Positions 52,401-61,379 of a stretch of 64,000 nucleotides of DNA are shown one piece after another; within the stretch, counting starts at the first letter, position 1, and the number at the start of each line of letters is the position of its first letter. A program made the translations under genes and the position numbers. Under the pieces are notes generated by a model, which was not told where the DNA came from, did no database searches, and worked only from the letters and a program-made list of their open reading frames with translations. The stretch spans positions 269,797 through 333,796 of the forward strand of contig NZ_JAPUBT010000006.1 of NCBI RefSeq assembly GCF_030397665.1. Direction: 5' to 3'. This DNA comes from Janthinobacterium sp. SUN073 (GTDB lineage Bacteria; Pseudomonadota; Gammaproteobacteria; Burkholderiales; Burkholderiaceae_D).

Positions 52401-54432
52401 CACGGCGGACGGCGTGGTGCGCTACGCCTACGATGCACTGGGCCGCCTGACGGCCGTATCCGCGCCGCAAGCCGAACAGCGTTTCTTCCACGATGCGCTG
52501 GGCCAGCTGACCGAAGAGCGCAGCGCATATTTTCTGCAATCCCTACCCGATGCCGGCAGGCTGCCCAATGCCCCGCGCGTGCCGGATGCCAGCTTCGTCA
52601 TGACGCACGCCTATGACGAGCTGGGCAACCGCATCCAGACGGTCTTGCCGAACGGACGCCGCATCGACACCCTGCGTTATGGTTCCGGCCACTGGCATGG
52701 CGTGCTGTGGCAGGGCCAGACCGTGGTCGACGTGGAGCGCGACAAGCTGCACCGGGAAAAGCAGCGGCAGCTGGGCAGCAGCGGTTTGCTCGCCACGCGC
52801 CAGTACGACCCGCAATCGCGGCTCACGCAAATGACTCTGGCACGCGGCGCCGACGCGCCCGCCCCCGTGCGCGAACGCCGCTTCGACTACGATGCGCAGG
52901 GCAACCTGACCACCATTTTTCAAACAGGCGCCACCGCTACCGGCCCGCTCGGCAAACTCAGCTATACGTACGACCCCGTCGGCCAACTGCTGGCCGCCGT
53001 GCAACCGGGCTTGGACGAACACTTCGCCTTCGATCCGGCAGGCAATCTGCTCGACAAGGCTCCTACCTCCGGCAACGTACTGAAACGCTACGGCGATATC
53101 GAATACGATTACGACGAGCAAGGCAACGCCATCGGCAAGCGCTTCCATCCGCCAGGCAGGGAGTCGACCTGGAGCGAGCTGGAACTGCAATACGACGCCG
53201 AAAACCGCCTCAGCCACACCACCAGGACGGAACGCCAGTCACGCCACCGCGCCCACTATTTCTATGACGCCTTCAGCCGCCGCATCGTCAAGCGGGTAGA
53301 AGAAGCACGCTGGAGCAAGCAGCAAGACATCACCAAAGACCAGCCCGCCCGCACGAACGCCACCACCACCTTCTTCGTCTGGGATGGCGACACGCTGGCA
53401 CAGGAACTTGGGCAAGAAGACACGATCACATACCTGTACGAGCCGGACAGCTTCGTACCGCTGGCCAGTATCGCTTCGCCAGCCTGCCGCCAGACAAGCG
53501 CGGTCCACCTGCCGCGCGTGGCCCAATGGGATTTGCCTGCCACCCGGCACGACGCCGAACTGCAGGCCACGATTAAGCAAGAACATGTGGACACCGAAAC
53601 GCTGCATGTATCGGCATGGCAAGGTACCCAGGCGGCAGCCGATGACGCGGCAGCACACGACAGCATCACCCACTACCACTGCGATCACCTGGGTACGCCG
53701 CGCGAGTTGACGGATGCGCAAGGGAACGTGGTCTGGAGCGGGCGTTACAAAGCGTGGGGGCGTTTGCTGCACGTCGAAGGTGAAATCGAGCAGCCGCTGC
53801 GGTTTCAGGGGCAGTATGAGGATCAAGAGACTGGGCTGTTTTACAATCGCTATAGGTACTATGACGCCAGTACTGCAAGGTACCTGACGCAAGATCCAAT
53901 AGGATTACTGGGAGGGCTGAATGGCTATACCTATGTGAAGTCGCCAACCCAATGGATCGATCCATTGGGTTTGTCTGCTCGGTGTCCAAAGAATACACCT
54001 TGCAACCCTTGCGTCGGGAAAGATCCCGCATCTGAAGCACGGGCAACTCAAGGAACCGCAACCTACCCGAACAATCCTTATGCTTTTGTAGATACTTACA
54101 CCAATATGGTATTGAAAAAGGGGACAATTTTATATTCCCTATCACCAGGAGCAGATCCAGGCTTTGGTGTCACAAATCATACCCTAATCAAATCAGCCGG
54201 CGACGTGAAGAAGTATCATGATCTGACCCAGGTAACAGCAGGAAAGGATAGCATGGGCAACCCACGAGCGATGAGAACTGAAGTACAAGTTTATCGTGTA
54301 AATAAGGACATTTGCGTAGCAAAAGGAATGGCAAAAGCAAATACACAATTTGGTAGCGGTGGCGCAACACAGTATTACGTTTCCCCATCAGACATAAGCA
54401 GTCTCTCACCGGGAATAAGAAGAAAGATATAA
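49438..54432 (+). CDS. PAAR-like (DUF4150) Rhs-repeat T6SS effector with C-terminal toxin
   Basis: A 1664-residue effector. Residues 10-130 are a DUF4150 PAAR-like domain that caps VgrG; about 150-215 is an Ala/Gly-rich hydrophobic segment; 345-420 is a DUF6531-like region (FGTGQEILYQTDFALERSIP). Many YD/Rhs repeats (GY-D--G-L) fill 450-1480 and form a cocoon. The core ends with DPIGLLGGLNGYTYV and WIDPLGLS near 1485-1512, the site where the toxin tip is usually cleaved. The last 150 residues are the variable toxin, with KKGTILYSLSPG and GSGGATQYYV blocks. The tip is AT-rich, unlike the core. It overlaps the DUF2169 gene by four bases. Confidence 0.93.
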   Translation: MTNETVTKSGRFYCVSLSPDICKTPVGSSTPPIPYSIIGEFAEAQNASPNVKSHSEPVILHQRSIIPTVKGDAAGKAGGVKSGTVGKQVDTKVASPIHRANGANLVQMGREVWMNSRNTVGKIYERGGEAAKPVLKELKAAIREAAQDYKDHGSKSMHGAAEDLVDAGGAVLTGSAVLGVAGVGVAATGVGAPVAAAMEAGAAAGAVAGTATVASGTAMEASATVLDQAADYVLTGKTPDLLNTASDIVTNAAGTLLQTAVFGKVPGGKILSKFLGKKAAPTINKVKEKIVGKKPDKPPPKLDKPPPKNGGDDGKSRGKKEPKSEPPSDCCPKDSGPAKKPVKGRKPVHFGTGQEILYQTDFALERSIPIAWTRCYRSGAACEDWGLLGARWSTPYTTSLSLCDAGIVLHDDSGRALRLPHLEAGQQHDSRKEGFTLTRDGADTFTVLWRDGSVDRYARAEGGWLPHGYDGVNAMLAPSAPVATQRFALVRSEGRDGRGISIDRCIDAKPGEVLLRLRGDDGSMLEAMRGESEKAIHIGRVDEVLPDGSRLCHVRYAYAVETNDTLAPFAPRHNLISQSNALGDTRRYSYRHHLLTSCSSYTGFTYVLEWISLDALRASWSGSPLSEPELAERFPVTVANSYQARAIATRAQDGSEHTRIDYVDNDTSRVAENGGVLEYTFDANWLVTEVRRVNGDKAASLGRREWDRDGMLLADIDANGAATRYAYDAAGNLTRSTDAKGHGSNIAYDGQNQPVSFTDALGNTARREYDAAGRPVSITDALGHVTRYRYDQRGQLVELTDARGGSKHFQYNRQGLLTSYTDCSGHSSEYSYDKQGRLTAARDAMGHVSSYEYDGLGRLTGLIAPDKTREHYAYDADGNLVLHVDGAGQQTRYRYNGQGLPVERTDAIGQSLQYRYDSALQLTELINAKGESYRLAYHAEGWLTSETGFDGKRTQYSYDRAGNLTASECGSQRTQLLRDALGLLQVKTTADGVVRYAYDALGRLTAVSAPQAEQRFFHDALGQLTEERSAYFLQSLPDAGRLPNAPRVPDASFVMTHAYDELGNRIQTVLPNGRRIDTLRYGSGHWHGVLWQGQTVVDVERDKLHREKQRQLGSSGLLATRQYDPQSRLTQMTLARGADAPAPVRERRFDYDAQGNLTTIFQTGATATGPLGKLSYTYDPVGQLLAAVQPGLDEHFAFDPAGNLLDKAPTSGNVLKRYGDIEYDYDEQGNAIGKRFHPPGRESTWSELELQYDAENRLSHTTRTERQSRHRAHYFYDAFSRRIVKRVEEARWSKQQDITKDQPARTNATTTFFVWDGDTLAQELGQEDTITYLYEPDSFVPLASIASPACRQTSAVHLPRVAQWDLPATRHDAELQATIKQEHVDTETLHVSAWQGTQAAADDAAAHDSITHYHCDHLGTPRELTDAQGNVVWSGRYKAWGRLLHVEGEIEQPLRFQGQYEDQETGLFYNRYRYYDASTARYLTQDPIGLLGGLNGYTYVKSPTQWIDPLGLSARCPKNTPCNPCVGKDPASEARATQGTATYPNNPYAFVDTYTNMVLKKGTILYSLSPGADPGFGVTNHTLIKSAGDVKKYHDLTQVTAGKDSMGNPRAMRTEVQVYRVNKDICVAKGMAKANTQFGSGGATQYYVSPSDISSLSPGIRRKI

Positions 54433-54438
54433 GTTAAA

Positions 54439-54843
54439 ATGAAAAACAAAAAACACTGGAAAAATAATGGAACAAAAGAAAACCCCATATACGATTTCAC
54501 ATACCCAACATCATGGGAAGAAGAAGAAATTTTTAAGGAAAACAAAAAAAATATTGAAAAAATAAAAAACAAAAATATCGAATGGGCAAAGCAACTAGAG
54601 CATATGCCTAATAACATAATGACTGCATTAATCAATGAGATGGAAAATGGAAATGTACTAAAAAGCATAAGCAAAAATAACTGGCCAAACAATGGAAGCA
54701 TTGTAGTTAGCTTTAGAGATAAATTTCATGAGGAAAATAAGAAATTAAAGGGAATCCAATGGCGTGAATTAAATGACCCCCACTATTGCAAAGAGGAGAT
54801 AGCGGAGATTTTCAACAAAATAGAGTATTTGTTAATCAACTAA
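54439..54843 (+). CDS. Putative immunity protein for the Rhs toxin tip
   Basis: A 134-residue soluble protein, very rich in Lys, Asn, Ile and Glu, with no recognised family. It starts six bases after the Rhs stop and is extremely AT-rich compared with every other gene in the window, matching the toxin tip. This position and composition are characteristic of cognate immunity genes acquired with an Rhs tip cassette. No signal peptide is visible, so it should act in the cytoplasm and protect against a cytoplasmic toxin. There is no clear ribosome binding site, so translation may depend on coupling to the toxin gene. Confidence 0.75.
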   Translation: MKNKKHWKNNGTKENPIYDFTYPTSWEEEEIFKENKKNIEKIKNKNIEWAKQLEHMPNNIMTALINEMENGNVLKSISKNNWPNNGSIVVSFRDKFHEENKKLKGIQWRELNDPHYCKEEIAEIFNKIEYLLIN

Positions 54844-54949
54844 CCTGCCAACCGATTTGACACGCCACGTTCGCTCCCCGATACTTGGCTCCAACCATAA
54901 CCAACTCCACAAGCGCAGACTACCGACGTAGCCGCTTGCGCCTGCACGA

Positions 54950-55876
54950 ATGAACACTTCTTTTCCCACCGCCCCCTACATCGGCCGCTTCGCCCCCTCT
55001 CCCTCCGGCCCCCTGCACATGGGTTCGCTCGTTGCCGCCATGGCCAGCTATCTCGATGCGAAGGTGCATCGCGGCACGTGGCTGCTGCGCATCGAGGATC
55101 TGGACTATGACCGCAATGTCGAGGGCGCCGATATGGCGATCCTGGCCACCTTGCAACGCTGCGGCATGACGTGGGATGGCGAGGCGACGTGGCAGAGCCG
55201 CAGGCTGCCGCTGTACCAGGCGGCGCTGAAGCGCTTGCAGGACGCTGGCCTCGTGTATGCGTGTGCCTGTTCGCGCAAGGAAATCCACGATTCGGTGTTG
55301 CAGGCGGGTGTCGCCAAGGGCGGGGCCGCCGTGTATCCGGGCACCTGCCGCCATGGTTTGGCGCCGGGCAAGGCGGCGCGGGCCTTGCGGTTGCGCGTGC
55401 CAGAAGGGCCGCAAGCCGTGTATGGCTTTATTGACCGCTGGCATGGTCCGCAGCGGCAGGACCTGACTGGCGAGGTGGGCGACTTCATCGTGCTGCGCGG
55501 CGATGGTTACTGGGCGTACCAGCTGGCCGTGGTGGTTGACGATGGCGTGCAGGGCATCACGCAGGTGGTGCGCGGGGCGGATCTGCTCGATTCCACGCCG
55601 CGCCAGCTGTATCTGCAGGATGTGCTGGGCTTGCCGCATCCGGGCTTTCTGCACGTGCCCGTCGTCAACAATGCCAGCGGCGAGAAACTGTCGAAGCAGA
55701 CGGGCGCCCTCGCCTTCGATACGGGCACGCATGCCGGCGAACTGCTGGCGTCGGCGCTGCTGCCGGCCGCCCGCTTCCTCGGTCTCGACGTGCGCGCCGA
55801 CGACGTGGAAGATTTCTGGCGGCAAGCCATTCCCGCCTGGGCGCAGCGGCTGGCGCGCCTTCCCGAGCGCACATAA
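54950..55876 (+). CDS. gluQ: Glutamyl-Q tRNA(Asp) synthetase
   Basis: A 308-residue truncated GluRS-like enzyme that attaches glutamate to the queuosine of tRNA-Asp. HIGH-type motif FAPSPSGPLHMGSL (residues 13-26), LRIEDLD block, zinc-binding region with YACACSRKE and YPGTCRHG, and KMSKS-type GEKLSKQTG. The anticodon-binding domain of GluRS is absent, as expected. The stop codon lies in the A-run of a terminator shared with the convergent receptor gene. Confidence 0.96.
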   Translation: MNTSFPTAPYIGRFAPSPSGPLHMGSLVAAMASYLDAKVHRGTWLLRIEDLDYDRNVEGADMAILATLQRCGMTWDGEATWQSRRLPLYQAALKRLQDAGLVYACACSRKEIHDSVLQAGVAKGGAAVYPGTCRHGLAPGKAARALRLRVPEGPQAVYGFIDRWHGPQRQDLTGEVGDFIVLRGDGYWAYQLAVVVDDGVQGITQVVRGADLLDSTPRQLYLQDVLGLPHPGFLHVPVVNNASGEKLSKQTGALAFDTGTHAGELLASALLPAARFLGLDVRADDVEDFWRQAIPAWAQRLARLPERT

Positions 55877-55908
55877 AAAAACCCGCCGCGGCGCAAACCG
55901 GGCGGGTT
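55874..55908 (-). terminator. Rho-independent terminator of the TonB receptor gene
   Basis: On the minus strand AACCCGCC and GGCGGGTT form an 8-bp stem with a 13-base loop, followed by T residues that overlap the gluQ stop codon. It ends transcription from the receptor gene about 45 bases after its stop. Confidence 0.8.
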
Positions 55909-55952
55909 GAAGCAGGCGCTGGCCGCAAGGGCCGGCGCCTCGTATCAGGCAA

Positions 55953-58184
55953 TTAGAAGTTGCCTTTAAACTGCACACCAAATTGACGTGGCTCATTGAT
56001 GAAGCCCGTGCGGTTGTTGAAGTCAATGGCGCCCGTGATGCGGCGGGTATCGGTGATGTTGCGGCCAAAAGCGGCCACTTCATACTTGCCGGCATCCCAG
56101 ATGTAGCCTACGCGCAAGCCGCCTTCCAGCAACGATTTACCCGTGTATTCGGCCGCTTCGTACAGGAAGAAGTTAATCTTGCTGCGGTATGCCCAGTCCG
56201 TGAACAGGAACAGTTCGCCGTTTTCCAGCGGGATCGAATAGCGGCCGGTGGCCGTGACGATCCATTTTGGCGCCTGTGGCAGCGGATTGCCGTTGATAAC
56301 GACGTTGCCGGCGGCATTGATCGGATCAAGAATGGTGCAGGAAGCAAAACCGCATTTGCTGACGGCCAGGCCAGCGTCATTGATCTGGGTGAAGTTGTAG
56401 CTGCCACCCAGGGACATTTTCAGGCTAGGCGTCACGAAGCCTTCCAGGTCCAGCTCAACGCCACGGCCGCTGGTCTTGGCAGCATTGATCAGGCGGTTGA
56501 CGTTCGAGCTGCCGCCAACCACGGTCAGTTGCTGGTTCTTGATCTCGTAATCGTAAATGCTGAAGGCGACGCGGGCGCGGCGGTTGAACAAGTCAGCCTT
56601 GATGCCGGCCTCGTAGGACAGGATGGTTTCCGCATCAGCGATGGTGACAGGCACCTTGTCGCCAGCTGGCGCGATACTCGGCGCGCGGAAGCCGGTGGCG
56701 ATGCGGGCGTAGAAGTTCACGTCCTTATTGTATTTATAGGTGCCGCTCAAGTCCCAGTTGACCTTGCCCTTGCTGACATCGGCGCTGGTGGGCGAGATTT
56801 GCTTCACGCGGTCCGCCTCGACCGTGTTGAAATCCTTCTTGTCCTTGGTATAGCGCAAGCCGCCGCGCAACATGAAATCTTCGTTGACGGCGTAGTTGAC
56901 GGAACCGAAAGCGGCCCAGGCCTTGTTTTTCTGATGGCTGGCCACGTGCGAGGTCAGCGCGCCCGTGTCGCTGTTGAAGTTGTCGGTGAAACCGTTGGCA
57001 TCTTCATCGAAGAAGTACAGGCCCGACTGCCAGTTCAAAGGACCGGCGTTTTTCGATTCGACGCGGAATTCCTGGCTGTACTGGGTGACGCCGCTGATGC
57101 CGCCAGCCGTCTCTACCTGGAATGGCAAATTATTCGAAGGGCCAGGTACGCCGCCGTCGATGTCGCCATGGCTCAGGTAATTGTTGACCTTTTCATAGCC
57201 GGTGATCGAGAACAGCTTGACGCTGTCCAGGTCCCAGCTCAGGCGGGCGCTGGCGCCGCTGGTGCGCAGGCGCTGGAAGTTCTGGCCATTGGTGTACGAT
57301 TTTTGCGGGTCGAAACCATCGACCAGGTCATTCGTGCCCTTCTTGATTGCATTGGCGAAGAACAGGCGCGCGCTGCCGGTCGTGGTGCGCTGATGCACAT
57401 TGAACAGGGCGTTGAACGTGGTGTTCGGTGCGTACAGCAGTTGCACGCGCTCGGCGTGTTCATTGTAGCCGTCCAGCGCATCTTTCTTGCCCGTAAACGT
57501 GTTGTCGACATAATTGTCGCGGTGCTGGCGCAGGGTCGAAAAACGCAAGGCCCATTCATTGCTCAGGGGGACGTTGACGGCGCCATCGACATTGCTGGTG
57601 TTGTGCGTGGCGGTGGAAACGTTGTAATAACCTTCGACCTTCTCCAGCTTCGGCTTGGCCGATTCGAACTTGACCACGCCGGCCGGCGTGTTGCGGCCGA
57701 ACAGGGTACCTTGCGGGCCGCGCAACACTTCGACGCCAGCCACGTCAAAAATCGGAAAACCCTTCAAAATGGGGTTTTCTTGCACGACATCGTCGTAGAT
57801 CAGGGAAACAGGTTGCGATGCAAACGTATTGAAGTCCGTATTGCCGTAGCCGCGGATGTAGAAGCGGGGGAAGGTGCGGCCGTTCGACGATTCCACGTTC
57901 AGGCTAGGCACTTTGCCGGCCAGCACGCGGATATCTTGTCCGCCGGATACCAGCACGTCGAGCTTCTCGTCGCGCAGCAGCGATACGGAGACGGGCACGT
58001 CGCGGATATTTTCCTTGCGGCGCTGCGCCGTCACGGTCACGGTTTCCAGCTGGCTGGCGGCAGGGGTCGTATCAGCAGCGACTTCATCAGCATACGCCGA
58101 GCCGATAGGCAAGGCAGCGGACAGTGCCAGCATGGCGGCGCTTTTGGCGCACAAACGCTGGTGCATCTTGGACATCTTGATCAT
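55953..58184 (-). CDS. TonB-dependent receptor
   Basis: A 743-residue outer-membrane receptor. A signal peptide (about 1-32, ending AYAD) is followed by the TonB-box region ETVTVTAQRRKENIRDVPVSV, a plug domain (about 45-165, with RFYIRGYGNTDFNT and EVLRGPQGTLFGRNTPAG), and a 22-strand barrel ending in VQFKGNF. This is the broad iron-complex/vitamin receptor class seen in sphingomonad-like and environmental bacteria; the ligand is unknown. The ATG at 58184 is chosen for the signal peptide with GGGA before it; open sequence upstream is ignored. No inner-membrane transporter is adjacent. Confidence 0.93.
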   Translation of the reverse strand: MIKMSKMHQRLCAKSAAMLALSAALPIGSAYADEVAADTTPAASQLETVTVTAQRRKENIRDVPVSVSLLRDEKLDVLVSGGQDIRVLAGKVPSLNVESSNGRTFPRFYIRGYGNTDFNTFASQPVSLIYDDVVQENPILKGFPIFDVAGVEVLRGPQGTLFGRNTPAGVVKFESAKPKLEKVEGYYNVSTATHNTSNVDGAVNVPLSNEWALRFSTLRQHRDNYVDNTFTGKKDALDGYNEHAERVQLLYAPNTTFNALFNVHQRTTTGSARLFFANAIKKGTNDLVDGFDPQKSYTNGQNFQRLRTSGASARLSWDLDSVKLFSITGYEKVNNYLSHGDIDGGVPGPSNNLPFQVETAGGISGVTQYSQEFRVESKNAGPLNWQSGLYFFDEDANGFTDNFNSDTGALTSHVASHQKNKAWAAFGSVNYAVNEDFMLRGGLRYTKDKKDFNTVEADRVKQISPTSADVSKGKVNWDLSGTYKYNKDVNFYARIATGFRAPSIAPAGDKVPVTIADAETILSYEAGIKADLFNRRARVAFSIYDYEIKNQQLTVVGGSSNVNRLINAAKTSGRGVELDLEGFVTPSLKMSLGGSYNFTQINDAGLAVSKCGFASCTILDPINAAGNVVINGNPLPQAPKWIVTATGRYSIPLENGELFLFTDWAYRSKINFFLYEAAEYTGKSLLEGGLRVGYIWDAGKYEVAAFGRNITDTRRITGAIDFNNRTGFINEPRQFGVQFKGNF

Positions 58185-58703
58185 GTTGTTTCCCAGAAGT
58201 TTAAAAAAGAATTGCGAAATCTGTCTTCCAACCTGTCTCCGGCTTATGTACGGCGCTGGCGTTCTCTGCACCGTCATGGTGCGGCAGCGCGAGCGGATGT
58301 TTCTCCGCTCCTGGCGTCACTGGCTCTGCCCTGGCTGTCGTCCAAGCTGACAGCGGTGGCGGCCGCATCTCTGGGATGTCTGATGAACACCAACTTTTAA
58401 GTAAGGCGCCAATTTAATTCAAGCGCCTTATGCGCTGCAAGAATATTGTTATGTAAAATATTCATTCATCAACATAAAGGGCCGACTAGTGGTTATTCAG
58501 CCACAACAGCGCCCTTGCCTGGCTGTTTCACCCGATGATTTGCCGCAGGACGCGCCTTTTTCTCGTGGCCTGCAGAAAGCAGAATTGGCGTCCTGCAAGA
58601 CAACCCTGAGGGTAAAAATAGTTGTAATATCGCCAGAATTGAGCTGCCATGCCGCCCCATCCCAGTGCGGCGGCGGTACCCCGCACCATCGTCGATCGCC
58701 TCC
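58185..58703. other. 519-bp divergent interval with two inverted repeats
   Basis: No gene is supported here. AAGGCGC (58403-58409)/GCGCCTT (58423-58429) and GAATATT (58441-58447)/AATATTC (58457-58463) are perfect 7-base inverted repeats in an AT-rich patch. The second, with a 9-base spacer, has the look of an operator and lies between the receptor gene and the hybrid kinase gene. Promoters for both genes should be in this interval but none is clear-cut. Confidence 0.4.
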
Positions 58704-61379
58704 ATGCCAGAACCGAGCCAGCCCAGCAACGCCGTCCCTTCCTCCATTGCCGCCGCCCAGGCCGCCCATTTGCTGCTGCGCGCCCATTGCGACATCGTCT
58801 GGAGCACGAAAAGCTTCGGCCAGTTCGATGCCGACCAGCCCTCCTGGCGTGCCTTCACGGGCCAGACGGAAGCCGAACTGCTGGGCCGCGGCTGGCTCAA
58901 TGCCCTGCATCCGGATGACCGCAACTTGCCTTACGTCATGCCGTCACATCTGACGAGCGTGTTCGAAGCGGAATACCGGCTGCGCCACGTCAGCGGCACC
59001 TACCGCAATATGGTGGTGCGCATGCTGCCTGTGCTGGCGCCCGACGGCAGCATCGTTGAATGGCTGGGTTCGCATTGCGACGTGACGCAGCAACGGCAGA
59101 CGGAACAGCGGCTGCGCCTGGCCATGCAGGGCGGCCGCATGGGCACGTGGGAGATCGACCTGGGCAGCGGAAGCATGGCCTGCTCCGACGCGTTCAAGGC
59201 CAATCTGGGCCTGCCGCCTGCCAGCCACATCGACTACGCGCAGCTGACGGGCGCCATGCTCGACGGCGAGCTGCAGCACTGGCAAACGGTGGTGCACGCA
59301 GCCATCGCCAGCGCCAGCGATTTCGAGATCGACATCCGCGTGCGCTGGCCCGATGGATCGCTGCACTGGGCGCACATGCGCGGCACCTGCGCCAGCGACG
59401 GCGCCGGCAACGTGATCGCCCTGTCCGGCATCTCGCTCGACTTGACGGCCAGCAAGCAGAATGAGGAAACCCTGCGCCTGACCCTGGAGGCCGGTGAAGT
59501 GGCCACCTGGAACTGGGACATCGTGGCCGACCGGGTCACGGCCGACAGCAACATGGCGCGCCTGTTCTCCGTCCATGCCGATACGGCCACGGCGGCGCCA
59601 CTGGCGCGCTACCTGGACCTCATCCATCCCGATGACCGCGAGCAAGTCAGCGCGCAGATTGCCCAAGCGCTGCAGGCGCACACGCCGTTCGAAGCCAGCT
59701 ACCGCGTCACTGCCGGCGATGGCCAGTACCGCTCGGTCATCGCGCGGGGCCGCGCGGAATACGCACCCGATGGCACGCCCTTGCAATTTCCCGGCGTCCT
59801 GCTCGACGTCACGCGCCAGAAACAGGTGGAAGATGCGCTGCGCCGCAGCGAGGAACGCTACCGCACCCTGATCGAGCTGATGGACCAGGCCTTTTGCGTC
59901 ATCGAAATGCTGTACGACGAGCAAGGCCGCCCCGTGGACTTCCGCTACCTGGAAGGCAATGCCGCCTTCGTCAAGCAGTCGGGGCTGGACAATGCCATCG
60001 GCAAGACCATCCGCAGCTTCGTGCCCGAGCACGACCAGCACTGGTTCGACCTGTACGACCAGGTCGTCAAGACGGGCGAACCCGTGCGCTATGAAAACGA
60101 AGCCGTCGCCATGGAGCGCTGGTTCGAGGTCTTCGCCGCGCGCCTGGGCGGCCCCGGCAGCCGCCTGCTGACGGTGCTGTTCAGCGACATCAGCGAACGC
60201 AAGCGCTCGGAGCAGCAATTGCGCCAGCTGGCCGACAACCTGTCCGAAATGGACCGGCGCAAGACGGAATTCCTGGCCACCCTGGCGCACGAATTGCGCA
60301 ACCCGCTGGCGCCCATCCGCAACGGCTTGCAGATCATGCGCCTGGCCGCCGACAAGCCCGCCACCGTGGCGAGAGTGCGCGACGTGATGGAGCGGCAAGT
60401 CAATCAGATGGTGCATCTGGTCAATGATTTGCTGGACGTGGCCCGCATCACGCGGGGCCAGATCGAACTCAAGCTGGAACGCGCGGACTTGAAAACCATC
60501 ATCGCCAGCGCCGTGGAAACGAGCATGCCGTTGATCGAAGCGGGCCACCACCAGTTGCAGGTGCAACTCGACGAGCAGGCGCTGCCGCTTGAGGCCGACC
60601 CCACGCGGCTGGCGCAAGTACTGGGCAATTTGCTCAACAATGCCGCCAAGTACACGCCCGCCGGCGGCCACATCAGCTTGCGCGCGCGGCGCGACGGCAA
60701 CGAGGCGCTGATCGAGGTGCAGGACAGCGGCGTGGGCATTCCCGCCGAATCGCTGGCCACCATCTTCGACATGTTTACCCAGGTGGGACAGAACATGGGC
60801 CGCGCGCAGGGCGGCCTGGGCATCGGCCTGTCGCTGGTGCGGCGCCTGGCCGAGCTGCATGGCGGCAGCGCCACGGCGGCCAGTCCCGGCGCCGGCCTGG
60901 GCAGCACTTTCAGCGTGCGCCTCCCCCTGCTGCTGGAGGAAGCGAAAGCATCCGCCGCACCGGCCGTGCCGGCCAGCGCCACCAGCGGCCCCCGTTTCCG
61001 CGTGCTGGTGGTCGACGACAATATCGATGCGGCCGATACCCTGGCCGCCGTGCTCGACATGATGGGCCATGCCACGCAAGTGGCCCACGACGGCGCGCAG
61101 GCGCTGGCCGTGGCGCCTCAATTTTTGCCAGACGTTATCTTCCTCGACATCGGCTTGCCCGGCATGAACGGCTACGAGGTGGCGCGCGCGCTGCGCCGCA
61201 TACCGGTCGGCGCCAACGTCGTGCTCGTCGCATTGACGGGCTGGGGCGCCGAAAACGACCGCAGCCAATCGAGCGCGGCCGGCTTCGACCACCATCTGAC
61301 CAAACCGGCCAACCTGCTCGCCATCGGCGAACTGCTGACCACCCTTTCCACTCCAACAACACCGACCAACCATGACTGA
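58704..61379 (+). CDS. Multi-PAS hybrid histidine kinase
   Basis: An 891-residue cytosolic hybrid kinase without membrane segments. About four PAS/PAC domains fill residues 20-510 (for example WLNALHPDDRN, then YLDLIHPDDREQ, and RTLIELMDQAFCVIEML). A HisKA domain has FLATLAHELRNPLAPIR (phospho-His near 527), an HATPase domain has NLLNNAAKYTP, DSGVGIP and GLGIGLSLVRRL, and a C-terminal receiver has LVVDDNIDAA and FLDIGLPG (Asp near 815). The ATG at 58704 begins MPEPSQPSN; an ATG at 58665 is possible. The stop overlaps the beta-lactamase start by eight bases. Confidence 0.92.
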   Translation: MPEPSQPSNAVPSSIAAAQAAHLLLRAHCDIVWSTKSFGQFDADQPSWRAFTGQTEAELLGRGWLNALHPDDRNLPYVMPSHLTSVFEAEYRLRHVSGTYRNMVVRMLPVLAPDGSIVEWLGSHCDVTQQRQTEQRLRLAMQGGRMGTWEIDLGSGSMACSDAFKANLGLPPASHIDYAQLTGAMLDGELQHWQTVVHAAIASASDFEIDIRVRWPDGSLHWAHMRGTCASDGAGNVIALSGISLDLTASKQNEETLRLTLEAGEVATWNWDIVADRVTADSNMARLFSVHADTATAAPLARYLDLIHPDDREQVSAQIAQALQAHTPFEASYRVTAGDGQYRSVIARGRAEYAPDGTPLQFPGVLLDVTRQKQVEDALRRSEERYRTLIELMDQAFCVIEMLYDEQGRPVDFRYLEGNAAFVKQSGLDNAIGKTIRSFVPEHDQHWFDLYDQVVKTGEPVRYENEAVAMERWFEVFAARLGGPGSRLLTVLFSDISERKRSEQQLRQLADNLSEMDRRKTEFLATLAHELRNPLAPIRNGLQIMRLAADKPATVARVRDVMERQVNQMVHLVNDLLDVARITRGQIELKLERADLKTIIASAVETSMPLIEAGHHQLQVQLDEQALPLEADPTRLAQVLGNLLNNAAKYTPAGGHISLRARRDGNEALIEVQDSGVGIPAESLATIFDMFTQVGQNMGRAQGGLGIGLSLVRRLAELHGGSATAASPGAGLGSTFSVRLPLLLEEAKASAAPAVPASATSGPRFRVLVVDDNIDAADTLAAVLDMMGHATQVAHDGAQALAVAPQFLPDVIFLDIGLPGMNGYEVARALRRIPVGANVVLVALTGWGAENDRSQSSAAGFDHHLTKPANLLAIGELLTTLSTPTTPTNHD

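Noticed and set aside
55983..58400. Plus-strand reading frame of about 805 codons opposite the TonB receptor gene
   Set aside because: It is an antisense shadow; the minus-strand protein has signal peptide, plug and barrel motifs.
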